Source: Akkermansia muciniphila (GTDB taxonomy: Bacteria; Verrucomicrobiota; Verrucomicrobiia; Verrucomicrobiales; Verrucomicrobiaceae). Taken from it: a DNA stretch of 64,000 nt. Where the stretch lies: assembly GCA_945882215.1 (NCBI GenBank), contig CAMCWM010000004.1, positions 20,259 to 84,258 on the forward strand. The letters are read 5' to 3'. Positions 1-8,788 of the stretch are shown here, in pieces. Position 1 is the first letter of the stretch, and every line of letters starts with the position of its first letter. Below the pieces are notes generated by a model. It was not told the origin of the DNA. It saw only the letters and a list, made by a program, of their open reading frames with translations, and did no database searches. The position numbers and the translations under genes are program-made.

Positions 1-1
1 A

Positions 2-1081
2 TTAATCCCGACGATGAAGAAATCGCACTTCACGAAAAAGTACAGCGTCAGCTTCGTGCAGCCAGACGGTCGCCGCTCGCAGCCGTTCTATTTTTACAAC
101 CGCTACGACCGCGAAACCGTGGCGCAGACCTGGCAGGTGCTGCGCTCGGAGTTTGACCAGATGCTCATGGATCATGCGCGGAGCAAGGGCGCGGAAGTGC
201 GAGAGGAAACATCCGTCACGCAGCTTCTCAAGGACGACAGCGGCAAGGTCATCGGTGTCGAGGTGAAGAACAAGGACGGCAGCAAGGAGCACCTGCTCTC
301 CAAGCTCGTCATCGACGCCTCCGGCAAGGAAGCCTTTGCCTCCGTGCGCGAGGGCTGGCGTGTGGGTGATCCGTATCTCAACAAGGTGGCCGTGTGGACC
401 TACTACAAAGGCTCCAAGCGTGAGTCCGGCATCGACGAGGGCGCCACAACGATTGCCTTCGTGCCGGACAAGGGCTGGTTCTGGCACATTCCCATGCACA
501 ACGACATGGTCAGCGTGGGCGTCGTGGCCGAGGGCAAGTATTTGAGCCGCGACGGCGTGAAGGACCCGAAAGCGATCTTCGAGCGCGAGATCAGCGAGAA
601 CCAATGGATCGCGGATCACCTCTCCCAGGGTGCCTCCACTGGCGAATACTGGATCACCAGCGAGTACTCGCGTCACTCCAAGTATGGGGCGTCTCCCGGC
701 CTGCTGCTTGTCGGTGATGCGTTTGCCTTCCTCGATCCCGTTTTCAGCAGCGGCGTCATGCTGGCGCTGAAAAGCGGTGTGCTGGCCGGTGAGGCGGTGC
801 ATGAGGCGCTTGCCGCCAATGATGTGTCTCCGCAGCGCTTTGCGAACTACGCCAAACTCATGCGACAGGGTATCGATAACATGCGCAAGCTCGTCTATGC
901 CTTCTACAATCCGAATTTCTCGTTCAAGGAAGTCGTGATGAAGTATCCCGAAGCAGGCGATGAAATCACCGACTGTCTCTCCGGTGACGTGAACAAGGAC
1001 TACTCCTCGCTCTGGGCCAAAATCCGCGAGTTTGCCCCCATCCCCGACGAACTGCCCTACGGCGTGCCGCTGGCGGCTTGA
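2..1081 (+). CDS. Flavin-dependent halogenase/monooxygenase-like protein (5' truncated by window edge)
   Basis: The frame is already open at the first bases of the window, and the protein lacks the N-terminal Rossmann GxGxxG motif. The ATG at 14 is therefore almost certainly internal and the gene starts upstream. What remains looks like the C-terminal three quarters of a tryptophan-halogenase/geranylgeranyl-reductase type FAD enzyme. It has a substrate-domain segment (KKYSVSFVQPDGR), the conserved 'VIDASGKEAF' turn, and the second FAD motif 'GLLLVGDAFAFLDPVFSSG' near residue 235. The family halogenates or hydroxylates aromatic substrates, or reduces isoprenoid chains, using reduced FAD. The real substrate cannot be read from this sequence. 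The gene ends 65 bp before the next one, with a Fur-box-like sequence in between. Family confidence is high; the specific reaction is unknown. Confidence 0.8.
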   Translation, partial: LIPTMKKSHFTKKYSVSFVQPDGRRSQPFYFYNRYDRETVAQTWQVLRSEFDQMLMDHARSKGAEVREETSVTQLLKDDSGKVIGVEVKNKDGSKEHLLSKLVIDASGKEAFASVREGWRVGDPYLNKVAVWTYYKGSKRESGIDEGATTIAFVPDKGWFWHIPMHNDMVSVGVVAEGKYLSRDGVKDPKAIFEREISENQWIADHLSQGASTGEYWITSEYSRHSKYGASPGLLLVGDAFAFLDPVFSSGVMLALKSGVLAGEAVHEALAANDVSPQRFANYAKLMRQGIDNMRKLVYAFYNPNFSFKEVVMKYPEAGDEITDCLSGDVNKDYSSLWAKIREFAPIPDELPYGVPLAA

Positions 1082-1092
1082 GGCGGTGAAAA

Positions 1093-1111
1093 TGAAATGA
1101 TTTTCATTATC
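1093..1111. promoter_or_regulatory. Fur-box-like operator candidate
   Basis: The 19-mer TGAAATGATTTTCATTATC matches the classical Fur consensus GATAATGATAATCATTATC at 14 of 19 positions, counted by eye. It sits in an AT-rich patch inside GC-rich sequence, 36 bp upstream of the SHD1-protein start at 1147, which is a normal operator/promoter distance. It could instead be a chance palindrome. Confidence 0.35.
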
Positions 1112-1146
1112 GCGGCCCGTGGCTTGGGGCATTTTGCCTCACTGTC

Positions 1147-1788
1147 ATGAAAACCACCCTTCTTCTCGTCAGTCTGCTTCTAGGTGCCACCCTGCACGCC
1201 CGCACTTGGACCGAAGCCTCCTCCGGCCGCTCGGTCGAGGCGGATTTTGTCCGCGTGGAGGGTGAGACTGTTGTCATGCGCATGTCGAATGGATCAACGA
1301 CCCAGTTCCCCATCGCCCGGCTGAGTGCTGCGGATCAGGAATTCATCAAGCAGCAGGCCGGTGCGCCGTCCAGCAGTTCAACCAAAACCACCAGCGCATC
1401 AGTCGAGAAAACCGATGCCTCCCAGAGCAGCAGCAAAGATGACGTGAAGAAGCAACTGCTCGGCACCTGGGACGGTTACATGGCCGACAGCGATGGCTCG
1501 AAGCATGGCGACATCCGCCTTGTCATCACCGAGGACAAAATCACCGCCTCCAATCCACAGGGCAATCGTGAGATGGGCGCGGGCACCTACAAGATCTCAG
1601 GCAAGCGCATCGACGCCACCGGCACAGAAGGCCAGTTCTCGGGCAAAAAATACGAAGGCATCTTCGATCTCGACGGCAAAACGCTGAAGTGGTGCTCGGC
1701 GAACGATAATCCGAACTCCAGCCGCCCCAGCAAACTGCAAACCAACACCCAGTCCGGCCAGTTTCTGATGGTGCTGGAGAAGAAATAA
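1147..1788 (+). CDS. Secreted SHD1-domain protein with C-terminal beta-barrel-like domain
   Basis: 213 residues. A Sec signal peptide (residues 1-18, cut after LHA) is followed by an SHD1 (SLA1 homology domain 1)-type module at about 19-68 (RTWTEASSGRSVEADFVRV ... FPIARLSAADQEFI). SHD1 proteins are common and mostly secreted in Planctomycetes and Verrucomicrobia; their ligand is unknown. A Ser/Thr-rich linker (about 75-100) leads to a C-terminal domain beginning 'LLGTWDGYMAD' that resembles the lipocalin-like planctomycete TIGR03067 type. It lies between a possible Fur box and the two-component genes, and whether it is co-transcribed with them is unclear. Family assignment is by motif; function unknown. 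Confidence 0.75.
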   Translation: MKTTLLLVSLLLGATLHARTWTEASSGRSVEADFVRVEGETVVMRMSNGSTTQFPIARLSAADQEFIKQQAGAPSSSSTKTTSASVEKTDASQSSSKDDVKKQLLGTWDGYMADSDGSKHGDIRLVITEDKITASNPQGNREMGAGTYKISGKRIDATGTEGQFSGKKYEGIFDLDGKTLKWCSANDNPNSSRPSKLQTNTQSGQFLMVLEKK

Positions 1789-1827
1789 CGGTTTTCACGG
1801 GCTGCATCGCCGCGTTTCATGGCCTTC

Positions 1828-2499
1828 ATGCGCCTCCTCGTCGTCGAAGATGAAATCAAAGTGGCCCGCTTCATCGAGCGCGGGCTGCGGGAGGAAGGTT
1901 TCATCGTTGAAACAGCACCCGATGGCGAGTCCGGCCTCACCAAAGCCCGCAGTGGCGCTTTCGACCTCGTCATCCTCGATGTGATGCTCCCGGAGCGCGA
2001 TGGATTCTCCGTGCTGCGTGAGTTGCGTGCCTCCGGTATGTCCACCCGTGTGTTGATGCTCACCGCGCGTGATGGCGTGGGAGATCGCGTGCAGGGACTC
2101 GACCTTGGTGCGGATGATTACCTCGTGAAGCCTTTCGCCTTCGCCGAACTGCTCGCTCGCGTTCGCGCATTGCTCAGGCGAAGTGTTTCAGAAGAGGCAC
2201 AGCTTCTCCACGCGGCCGATTTGCAGGTGGATCTGCGCACGCGGCGTGTCACACGCGGCGGGCAGCTTGTGACGCTTTCCACGAAGGAATTGGGCGTGCT
2301 CGCGCATCTGCTGCGCCGTGTTGGGAATGTGGTCACACGTTCCGAACTGGCGGAAACGGTGTGGGAAGACCTGCCGAACACGCCGAGCAACGTCATCGAA
2401 GTCACCGTTTACCATCTGCGCGAAAAGATAGATCGTGGCTTCACGCCAGCGCTCATCCAAACCGTGCGCGGCGCGGGTTACCTGCTGCAACCATCATGA
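1828..2499 (+). CDS. OmpR/PhoB-family response regulator
   Basis: About 223 residues. An N-terminal receiver domain starts MRLLVVEDE with the acidic pocket, has the phospho-acceptor Asp in 'DLVILDVMLPERDG' (about residue 51), a conserved Thr in 'VLMLTARD', and a Lys in 'DYLVKPF'. The C-terminal winged helix is of the Trans_reg_C type (LSTKELGVLAHLLRR ... VTVYHLREKID ... RGAGYLL). An ATG three codons upstream (1819) would add MAF; I prefer 1828 because it gives the canonical family N-terminus. The stop overlaps the start of the downstream kinase, so the two form a translationally coupled two-component system. The signal sensed is unknown; CusR/CopR-like regulators have the same architecture. 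Confidence 0.93.
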   Translation: MRLLVVEDEIKVARFIERGLREEGFIVETAPDGESGLTKARSGAFDLVILDVMLPERDGFSVLRELRASGMSTRVLMLTARDGVGDRVQGLDLGADDYLVKPFAFAELLARVRALLRRSVSEEAQLLHAADLQVDLRTRRVTRGGQLVTLSTKELGVLAHLLRRVGNVVTRSELAETVWEDLPNTPSNVIEVTVYHLREKIDRGFTPALIQTVRGAGYLLQPS

Positions 2500-3890
2500 A
2501 ATCCCTCCGCGCCCGACTTTTCATCAGCTTCACCGCGCTGCTGCTGGCAGCACTGCTGATGTTTGGCGTCATCGTGTGGCTCGTGGCGCGGGAGGCGATG
2601 ACGAATGATGTCGATGATTTCCTGCGGTCCAAAGCGATGCTGCTGGGGAGGGTGGTGACGCCGATGCGGAATCGGATCGAGCCGTGGATCGAGCAGGAAC
2701 TGCAGGTGCAGGAGCGCCACTTCATGCTGCAAGTCTTTGCTGCGGACGGCAGCATGGCGGGCAAATCGAGTAATCTCGCCCATGCGATCCCACTGAGCGA
2801 CGAAGCACGCCGCTCAGAGCATCCCGCCGGCAATGCAGTGATCGAGACTCTGCATGCGGATGGCCGCGCCTACCGCGTCGCCACGCATCCACGGCGTGAT
2901 TTGTGGGGCGATCCGGTGGTGCTGTATGCACAGGCTTTGATGCCGCTGGACGCCGTGCAGGCTCGTGAGCGGCGACTGCTCGCATGGCTCGTGAGCGGCG
3001 GTGTCGCGATGCTCGCCGCTGGGGCTGTCGCGGCGTGGTCCTTAAGCCGTCAGTGGCTGCGCTCTGTTTCCCATCTGGAGGAAGCCGCACGCGGACTCAG
3101 CACGTCCGAACTCGGCAAACGACGTCTCTTTGTGCCGTCCGACGATGCTGAGCTTTCCGCGCTAGCGAATTCATTCAATCACCTGCTCGACCGTCTCGAA
3201 GCCGCGCACACGACGCAGCAGCGCTTCACCGCCGATGCCTCGCACGAGCTGCGCACGCCGCTCACCGTGCTGCGTGGGGAGATCGAAGTGGCGTTGCGCA
3301 AACCACGCGCCGCTGAGGAATACCGCGAGGTGCTCGTCAGCAACAAGGAGGAGATCGAACGCCTCTCCCGCCTCACGGAAAACATGCTCGCACTGGCTCA
3401 TGTCGATGTCGGCGATGCCATCACGCAGCGCGAGCTGGTGAATGTGAGCGAGCTTTGCTCTGGCGTGGCCGCCAGGTTGCAAAACCTCGCCACGGAGCGC
3501 CAGATCACGCTCCATCACGAAGACACCACCACCGAACCGCTCAGTGTGAACGGCGACCGCATCGCGCTGGAGCGTGTGATGACCAATCTCGTCGAAAATG
3601 CCGTGCGCTACTCACCCGGGGGTGAAAACGTGACCGTGCGAGTCTCCAAATCACCGCCGTGGATCGAGATTCAAGTCATCGATACTGGCGGCGGCATCGC
3701 GCCCGAGCATCTGCCACATTTGTTCGAGCGCTTCTACCGCGTGGACAAGGCACGCTCACGTTCCCATGGCGGCAGCGGCCTGGGGTTGTCGATTGTAAAA
3801 GCGTTGGTGGAGGCGCATGACGGCAGCGTGGGTGTCACGAGCCAGATCGGCCACGGCAGCACCTTCACCGTGCGTCTGCCAGCGGCTTGA
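2496..3890 (+). CDS. Two-component sensor histidine kinase
   Basis: 464 residues. The ATG at 2496 overlaps the response regulator stop in an ATGA, which sets the start; the longer frame upstream is a shadow of the regulator. Order: TM1 (about 10-32), a periplasmic sensor loop of about 130 residues, TM2 (about 165-187), HAMP, a HisKA dimerisation helix with the phosphoacceptor His in 'FTADASHELRTPLTVLRGE' (about 248), and HATPase_c with N box (VMTNLVENAVRYS), G1 (DTGGGI) and G2 (GGSGLGLSIVKAL). All catalytic boxes are intact. The layout matches CusS/heavy-metal-type sensors, but metal sensing is only inferred. Its last 26 bp overlap the convergent gene on the other strand. Confidence 0.93.
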   Translation: MKSLRARLFISFTALLLAALLMFGVIVWLVAREAMTNDVDDFLRSKAMLLGRVVTPMRNRIEPWIEQELQVQERHFMLQVFAADGSMAGKSSNLAHAIPLSDEARRSEHPAGNAVIETLHADGRAYRVATHPRRDLWGDPVVLYAQALMPLDAVQARERRLLAWLVSGGVAMLAAGAVAAWSLSRQWLRSVSHLEEAARGLSTSELGKRRLFVPSDDAELSALANSFNHLLDRLEAAHTTQQRFTADASHELRTPLTVLRGEIEVALRKPRAAEEYREVLVSNKEEIERLSRLTENMLALAHVDVGDAITQRELVNVSELCSGVAARLQNLATERQITLHHEDTTTEPLSVNGDRIALERVMTNLVENAVRYSPGGENVTVRVSKSPPWIEIQVIDTGGGIAPEHLPHLFERFYRVDKARSRSHGGSGLGLSIVKALVEAHDGSVGVTSQIGHGSTFTVRLPAA

Positions 3891-4293
3891 GCTTCTTCAC
3901 GCTCCGCACCGCGAGCAGGAAAACCACGATGATGCCCAGACCGATGGCATTTTCTCGAAACGATGGTGGAAACACGAGCACATAGCCCGCGTCCTTCACC
4001 AGCGCCGCGAAGCTGGAGACGCAAAATGGCATCAAAAACAGACGGAACACCACCCACGGGTCCATCTTCGTCACAGCGCCGGATGAAGACCTTGTGCTGA
4101 GAATCAGCGCCGCGCCGATGATGCCGCTCAGCCCGAGCGAGGTGACCCAGATTCGCGGCGCGGCGTCGAAATGATGGGTGATGCTCACCACCCACCAGAT
4201 GAAGTAACACCAAAGAATGATGCGGCCCATGGAGAGGTTTTGGAGATAGCGGATGAGGGGCATGCGCAGATGGTGAAGCGCTTCGCGTGCCAT
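3865..4293 (-). CDS. Small multi-pass membrane protein of unknown function
   Basis: About 142 residues with four hydrophobic segments (IILWCYFIWWVVSI; VTSLGLSGIIGAALIL; VVFRLFLMPFCVSSFAAL; AIGLGIIVVFLLAV) and a basic C-terminus. I do not recognise the family. The ATG at 4293 is preceded by GGGAGG eight bases upstream on its strand; a longer GTG start at 4338 is possible but has no visible ribosome site. The 3' end overlaps the convergent histidine kinase gene by 26 bp. It lies just downstream of the DUF1501 gene on the same strand, so it may be the last gene of that operon. Confidence 0.6.
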   Translation of the reverse strand: MAREALHHLRMPLIRYLQNLSMGRIILWCYFIWWVVSITHHFDAAPRIWVTSLGLSGIIGAALILSTRSSSGAVTKMDPWVVFRLFLMPFCVSSFAALVKDAGYVLVFPPSFRENAIGLGIIVVFLLAVRSVKKLKPLADAR

Positions 4294-4366
4294 GTCGAGC
4301 GCCTCCCGATCCGTCGGCGTGCTGACGCCCGCCGCCACGCAGTTTTTCGCCGAGCGTCCCCAGGAC

Positions 4367-5788
4367 TCACGTCAGCAAGTCCTTCACCACCTTCGTCGGC
4401 TCCACGCCGGTGAGTTTGAAATCCAATCCCTGAGAGCGGAAGGTGAAGCGTTCGTGATCAATGCCGAGCTGGTGCATCACCGTCGCGTGCAGATCGCGGA
4501 CGTGGACGGGATTTTCGGCCACGTTGTAGCTGAAGTCGTCCGTCGCGCCGTAAGTCGTGCCCGGTTTCACACCGCCGCCGGCCATCCACATCGTGAAGCA
4601 GCGCGGATGATGATCGCGTCCGGCTTCGGGGCTGTCCCACTTGCCTTGTCCAGCGACGCCGCGACCGAATTCGCCGCCCCAGATGACGAGCGTGTCATCC
4701 AGCAGGCCGCGTTGCTTCAAATCTTTGATCAAAGCCGCGCTCGGCTGGTCCGTGTCGCGACAACGCGCGGTACACCAGCTCGGCAGACGGCTGTGATGGT
4801 CCCAGTCGGGATGGAAGAGCTGGATGAAGCGTACGCCGCGCTCGGCGAGACGACGCGCGAGGATGCAATTCGCCGCGTAACTGCCCGCACGCCGCGAATC
4901 CGGCCCGTACATCTCGAACACATGATCCGGTTCGTCGCCGAGGTCCGTCAGCTCCGGCACACTGGCCTGCATGCGGTAGGCCATCTCATACTGGCGGATG
5001 CGCGTGGTGATCTCCGGGTCCTGCGTTTGCTCAAAACGCATCTGATTCAGCTCCGCGAGGCCATCCAACATGCCACGACGAAGGTGACGCGGCAGACCCT
5101 CGGGATCGGTGAGATAAAGCACAGGGTCTTTCGAGTTGCGCAGCTTCACGCCTTGATAACGGCTCGGCAGGAAGCCGCTGCCCCAGTAGTGATCGTAAAG
5201 CGGCTGATCGCTCGGGCGTTGCATCTTCGAGATGAGCACGAGGTAGTCCGGCAAGTTGCGGTTCAAACTGCCGAGGCCGTAGCTGATCCACGCACCCATG
5301 CTCGGCCGGCCGGGAAGCTGGTGGCCGGTCAAAAACTGCGTCATCGCCGGCGCGTGGTTGATTTGATCCGTCGTCATCGACTTGATGAAACACAAATCGT
5401 CCGCCACGCCCTGCAAATGCGGCAGCCACTCACTAATGGTCGCACCGCTCTGGCCGCAACGAGAGAATTTCGTGATCCCGGGCAGGATAAGCTGCTTCTG
5501 GTTCGCCGTCATCGTCGTGAGCCGTTGTCCCTGGCGCACGCTTTCCGGCAATTCCTTGCCCGCCCACGGCATGAGGCCCGGCTTGTGATCAAACAGCTCA
5601 AGCTGCGAAGGCCCGCCCGATTGCGTGAGGAAAATGACGCGCTTCGCCTTCGGCGCGAAATGCGGCAGCGAGGGCAATCCTATCATTTCTTGCTGCGCCA
5701 TCGAGTTCAGCGCCATCGCGCCGACGGAGACGCCGGTGCATTGGCCGAGGAAATAGCGGCGTGTGGTGTTGAGAGATGATTCACTCAT
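4367..5788 (-). CDS. DUF1501 family protein (Tat-exported, sulfatase-like fold)
   Basis: 473 residues. The N-terminus carries a Tat-type signal (TTRRYFLGQCTGVSVGAMAL). The body shows DUF1501 signatures: 'AKRVIFLTQSGGPSQLELFDHKP', the stretch around 'SGATISEWLPHLQGVADDL', 'GGEFGR' and 'RDHHPRCFTMWMAGGG'. DUF1501 proteins belong to the alkaline-phosphatase/sulfatase superfamily and are nearly always encoded beside a DUF1549/DUF1553 protein in Planctomycetes and Verrucomicrobia, as here: the 5' end overlaps the 3' end of that gene by 8 bp. The pair is thought to act outside the cytoplasm, probably on polysaccharides or their sulfate esters, but its biochemistry is not established. It is likely the second gene of an operon reading leftward. 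Confidence 0.92.
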   Translation of the reverse strand: MSESSLNTTRRYFLGQCTGVSVGAMALNSMAQQEMIGLPSLPHFAPKAKRVIFLTQSGGPSQLELFDHKPGLMPWAGKELPESVRQGQRLTTMTANQKQLILPGITKFSRCGQSGATISEWLPHLQGVADDLCFIKSMTTDQINHAPAMTQFLTGHQLPGRPSMGAWISYGLGSLNRNLPDYLVLISKMQRPSDQPLYDHYWGSGFLPSRYQGVKLRNSKDPVLYLTDPEGLPRHLRRGMLDGLAELNQMRFEQTQDPEITTRIRQYEMAYRMQASVPELTDLGDEPDHVFEMYGPDSRRAGSYAANCILARRLAERGVRFIQLFHPDWDHHSRLPSWCTARCRDTDQPSAALIKDLKQRGLLDDTLVIWGGEFGRGVAGQGKWDSPEAGRDHHPRCFTMWMAGGGVKPGTTYGATDDFSYNVAENPVHVRDLHATVMHQLGIDHERFTFRSQGLDFKLTGVEPTKVVKDLLT

Positions 5789-8672
5789 GAGTGATGGCTT
5801 CGTCGAGATTAAGCACCAGACTGGCCACCAGCGTGTGCGCGGCGAGTTCGGGCGTGGCTTGCAGTTTGCGGGCGTCTTCGGGGTGAGCGCGGTAATGCGT
5901 CAAAGCGCGGTCGAGTTCGCGTTGGAGCACGGCGAGTTCCTTCGCGGTCGCCTGGCGCGTCAAAACGGCCCGGTAGAGCAGTTGCAGCCGTTCATCGCTC
6001 TTTGCGGCCAGCATCCGCTTGGCGAGGGCTTGAGAGGCTTCCATCATCGTCTCGTCATTCAACAGCGTGAGCGCTTGCAGCGGTGTGTTCGTGCGCGTCA
6101 TGGCCACCTCGCACACGCGGCGCTGCGCGCTGTCGAACAAGAACGTCGGCGCGATGCTGCGACGCCAGAAGGCATACAGCGTGCGGCGATGCTGCGCCGC
6201 GCCCTGGCTTGGCTCATAAGTGAAGCGGCCCATGAAAATCTCCTCCCACACGCCCTCCGGCTGATGCGGCCGCACCGGTGGGCCGCCGAGCGCGGAGTTC
6301 AGCAAGCCGGAGGATGCGAGCGCCGCATCGCGAATCATCCACGCGGGGAGACGAAAGCGTGGACCGCGTGAAAGCAGGAGATTCGACGGATCAGACGGAT
6401 CGGTCCGATCGGACGAGTGTTGGTAGGTTTCACTCGTCACGATGGTCTTGATGAGGTGCTTCACGTCCCAGCCGCTCTCCATGAAATCGACGGCGAGCCA
6501 GTCGAGCAGCTCTGGATGCGTCGGGCGCTGGCCTTGGAGGCCGAAATCATCCGGCGTGCGCACCAAACCGGCGCCGAAGAGCATCTGCCACACCTGGTTC
6601 ACGAACACGCGGGCCGTGAGCGGGTTCTCCTTCGACGTGATCCACTTCGCGAGGCCGATGCGGTCCTTTGCGAGGCCCTGCGGCCACGGCGCGATGGCGG
6701 CGGGCACATCGCGCTGCACCACATCGCCTTTTTTGTCCCACACACCGCGCACCAGCACATGGGTGTCGCGTGGTTCTTTGCGCTCGGCGAGCACCATGAC
6801 GTTCAATTTGCCCGCAGCGGCCTGCACCTCCTTGAGCTGCGCATTCGCGCGATCCAGCGACGCCTTCGCGACCTGATACGGCTCATAATCCTCCAAAAAC
6901 TGCGCCAGGAGCTTCTCGCGGTCGATTTGACCTTTCGCGAGCTTTTCGAGCGGTGTGGGCCCGAGCTCGCGCACGGCCGGTCCGGGCTGATCGGTCGCAG
7001 AAAGTCGGAATTTCGCGATGTTCGCGTCGCCATTCGTCGAACGATGCCGCAACTCGAAAATCAGCTCTTCATCGCTTTCGAGCACGAGAGGCTCGGCGAG
7101 GCCGTAATGCGCGGTGTGCGGCTGATCCTTTGGAAAACCCTTCGTGGTCCAGCCATTGCGCGGGTCATCGTCGAGCGTGCCTTTCACATCGCCATACTCG
7201 CGGGCCTTGGCTTCGACTTTGGTGTCGGCGACGGCGCTTTTGACCAGGATGTCGCGGATTTGTGAGCTGCCTTTGCGGCGCACCTGCACCTTGATGTCGG
7301 TGAGGATGAACTCGCCCGACTTACCGCGCGAGAGAGCGCCGTTTTGCGGCAGCACCTCGAGCTTCAAACCGGTGAGACGCGGCAGTTTGATCATCGAAAT
7401 GAGCCGGTAGTCGTCCTGCTTCGGGTTTGGGCCGCTCGCGGTGACGCTGCCGTCTTTCGTTTGAGCGAGCTTCGTGCCCTCCTGGGATTCCACTGCGCCG
7501 AGTACGACCTGCCAGGCACTGTGATCCGGCTTAATGCGCTTCTTCTGCTCCTCCAACCACGCCGCGAAAGGCTTCTCCGCGTTCGCCTTGGCCTTTGCTT
7601 CGACGGGTTTGCGTTGTTCGACGAGCTTCTGCGATTCCTCGACGGCCCGCTTCGCATGCGGCGACTGGTAGGGCATGTATGGCTTCGCATTCGTGCCCGC
7701 CGCGCCGTCTTCGTCGATGCTGTTGAAGAAGGCATTGAGCGCGTAGTAGTCGTGGTGCGAGATGGGATCAAACTTGTGCGTGTGACACTGGGTACAGCCG
7801 AGCGTGAGGCCGAGCCAGACGGTGCCCATCGTGTTCACGCGGTCGATGACGTAGTCGATGCGGCTTTCTTCTTTGTCGCGACCGCCTTCGCCGTTCGTCA
7901 TGTGGTTGCGGTGAAAGCAGGTCGCGATTTTTTGCTCCGGTGTGGCATTCGGCAGCAGATCACCCGCGAACTGCTCCAGCGTGAACTGGTCGAAGGGTTT
8001 GTTCACGTTGAAGGACTCCACAACGTAGTCCCGCCAGGGCCAGTTCGTGCGCGTGGCGTCGGACTGGAAGCCGTCGGTGTCCGAGTAGCGGGCGGCATCG
8101 AGCCAGAACATGGCCATGCGTTCGCCGAAGTGGGGGGAGGCGAGGAGATGGGACACCTGGGAGTCATAGGAGGAATGAGACGAAGAAGGCAGGCCGGTGA
8201 GGTCGAAGGAGAGCCGGCGCAGCAATGTGTGCTCTGCGGCCTTCGGCGAGAGTGTGAGTCCTTCCCTCGCGAGGCGTGTTTTCACGAAGAAATCCACTGG
8301 ATGGCCTTCGGTCTTGGCTTTGACCGGCTTTTCGAGAGACCAGTGCTTTCCCCAGGCTGTGCCTTCGGCGATCCAGCGCTTCAGCATCGCGATCTGCTCG
8401 GCTTTGAGCTTCGGTTTGTGCGACTTCGGCGGCGGCATGATCTCCTTGGGATCATCGGTGGTGATGCGCTCGATGAAATCACCCGACTTGAGCACCTCGC
8501 GCGCTCCTTCTTGAGTGTCGAGCCGCAGATCGGCTTTTCGGTGGCCTGCATCCTGGCCGTGACAGGAGAGGCAGTTGTCCGAAAGCAGCGGCAGCACCTC
8601 GCGGCTGAAGCTCACCGGCTCCGCGGCGGCGGAAGCGGTGAGACAGAGGAGGAGAAGCAGATATTTCGACAT
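5781..8672 (-). CDS. DUF1549/DUF1553 planctomycete-type cytochrome c protein
   Basis: About 963 residues from the ATG at 8672, which gives a clean signal peptide (MSKYLLLLLCLTASAAA). Longer in-frame starts exist but add a non-signal-like leader. Order: an N-terminal PSCyt1 cytochrome-c-like domain with heme motif CLSCH (about residue 35), a DUF1549 domain with a second CxxCH (LGCTQCHTHKFDP, about 290), a central beta-rich region (about 380-590), and a C-terminal DUF1553 domain (ARVFVNQVWQMLFGAGLV ... TPLQALTLLNDETMMEASQA). The family is exported and paired with DUF1501. A redox role next to polysaccharide breakdown is often suggested but unproven. It is divergently oriented to the photolyase operon, with 116 bp between the starts. 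Confidence 0.92.
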   Translation of the reverse strand: MSKYLLLLLCLTASAAAEPVSFSREVLPLLSDNCLSCHGQDAGHRKADLRLDTQEGAREVLKSGDFIERITTDDPKEIMPPPKSHKPKLKAEQIAMLKRWIAEGTAWGKHWSLEKPVKAKTEGHPVDFFVKTRLAREGLTLSPKAAEHTLLRRLSFDLTGLPSSSHSSYDSQVSHLLASPHFGERMAMFWLDAARYSDTDGFQSDATRTNWPWRDYVVESFNVNKPFDQFTLEQFAGDLLPNATPEQKIATCFHRNHMTNGEGGRDKEESRIDYVIDRVNTMGTVWLGLTLGCTQCHTHKFDPISHHDYYALNAFFNSIDEDGAAGTNAKPYMPYQSPHAKRAVEESQKLVEQRKPVEAKAKANAEKPFAAWLEEQKKRIKPDHSAWQVVLGAVESQEGTKLAQTKDGSVTASGPNPKQDDYRLISMIKLPRLTGLKLEVLPQNGALSRGKSGEFILTDIKVQVRRKGSSQIRDILVKSAVADTKVEAKAREYGDVKGTLDDDPRNGWTTKGFPKDQPHTAHYGLAEPLVLESDEELIFELRHRSTNGDANIAKFRLSATDQPGPAVRELGPTPLEKLAKGQIDREKLLAQFLEDYEPYQVAKASLDRANAQLKEVQAAAGKLNVMVLAERKEPRDTHVLVRGVWDKKGDVVQRDVPAAIAPWPQGLAKDRIGLAKWITSKENPLTARVFVNQVWQMLFGAGLVRTPDDFGLQGQRPTHPELLDWLAVDFMESGWDVKHLIKTIVTSETYQHSSDRTDPSDPSNLLLSRGPRFRLPAWMIRDAALASSGLLNSALGGPPVRPHQPEGVWEEIFMGRFTYEPSQGAAQHRRTLYAFWRRSIAPTFLFDSAQRRVCEVAMTRTNTPLQALTLLNDETMMEASQALAKRMLAAKSDERLQLLYRAVLTRQATAKELAVLQRELDRALTHYRAHPEDARKLQATPELAAHTLVASLVLNLDEAITHE

Positions 8673-8788
8673 GCGGAGCACCATGAACACACCAACGCGC
8701 CCTGAACATGCAAGGTGCGTGCATCGGCTTTGGACAATCCTGAGATTTTGCACCGTCGCGGTCGCCGACGCAGGCGTAAACCACGTCC

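Noticed and set aside
4292..5779. Long plus-strand frame (495 codons) opposite the DUF1501 gene
   Set aside because: It is antisense to a recognised family with intact motifs, and its translation is Arg/His/Ala-rich in the way expected of a shadow in GC-rich DNA.
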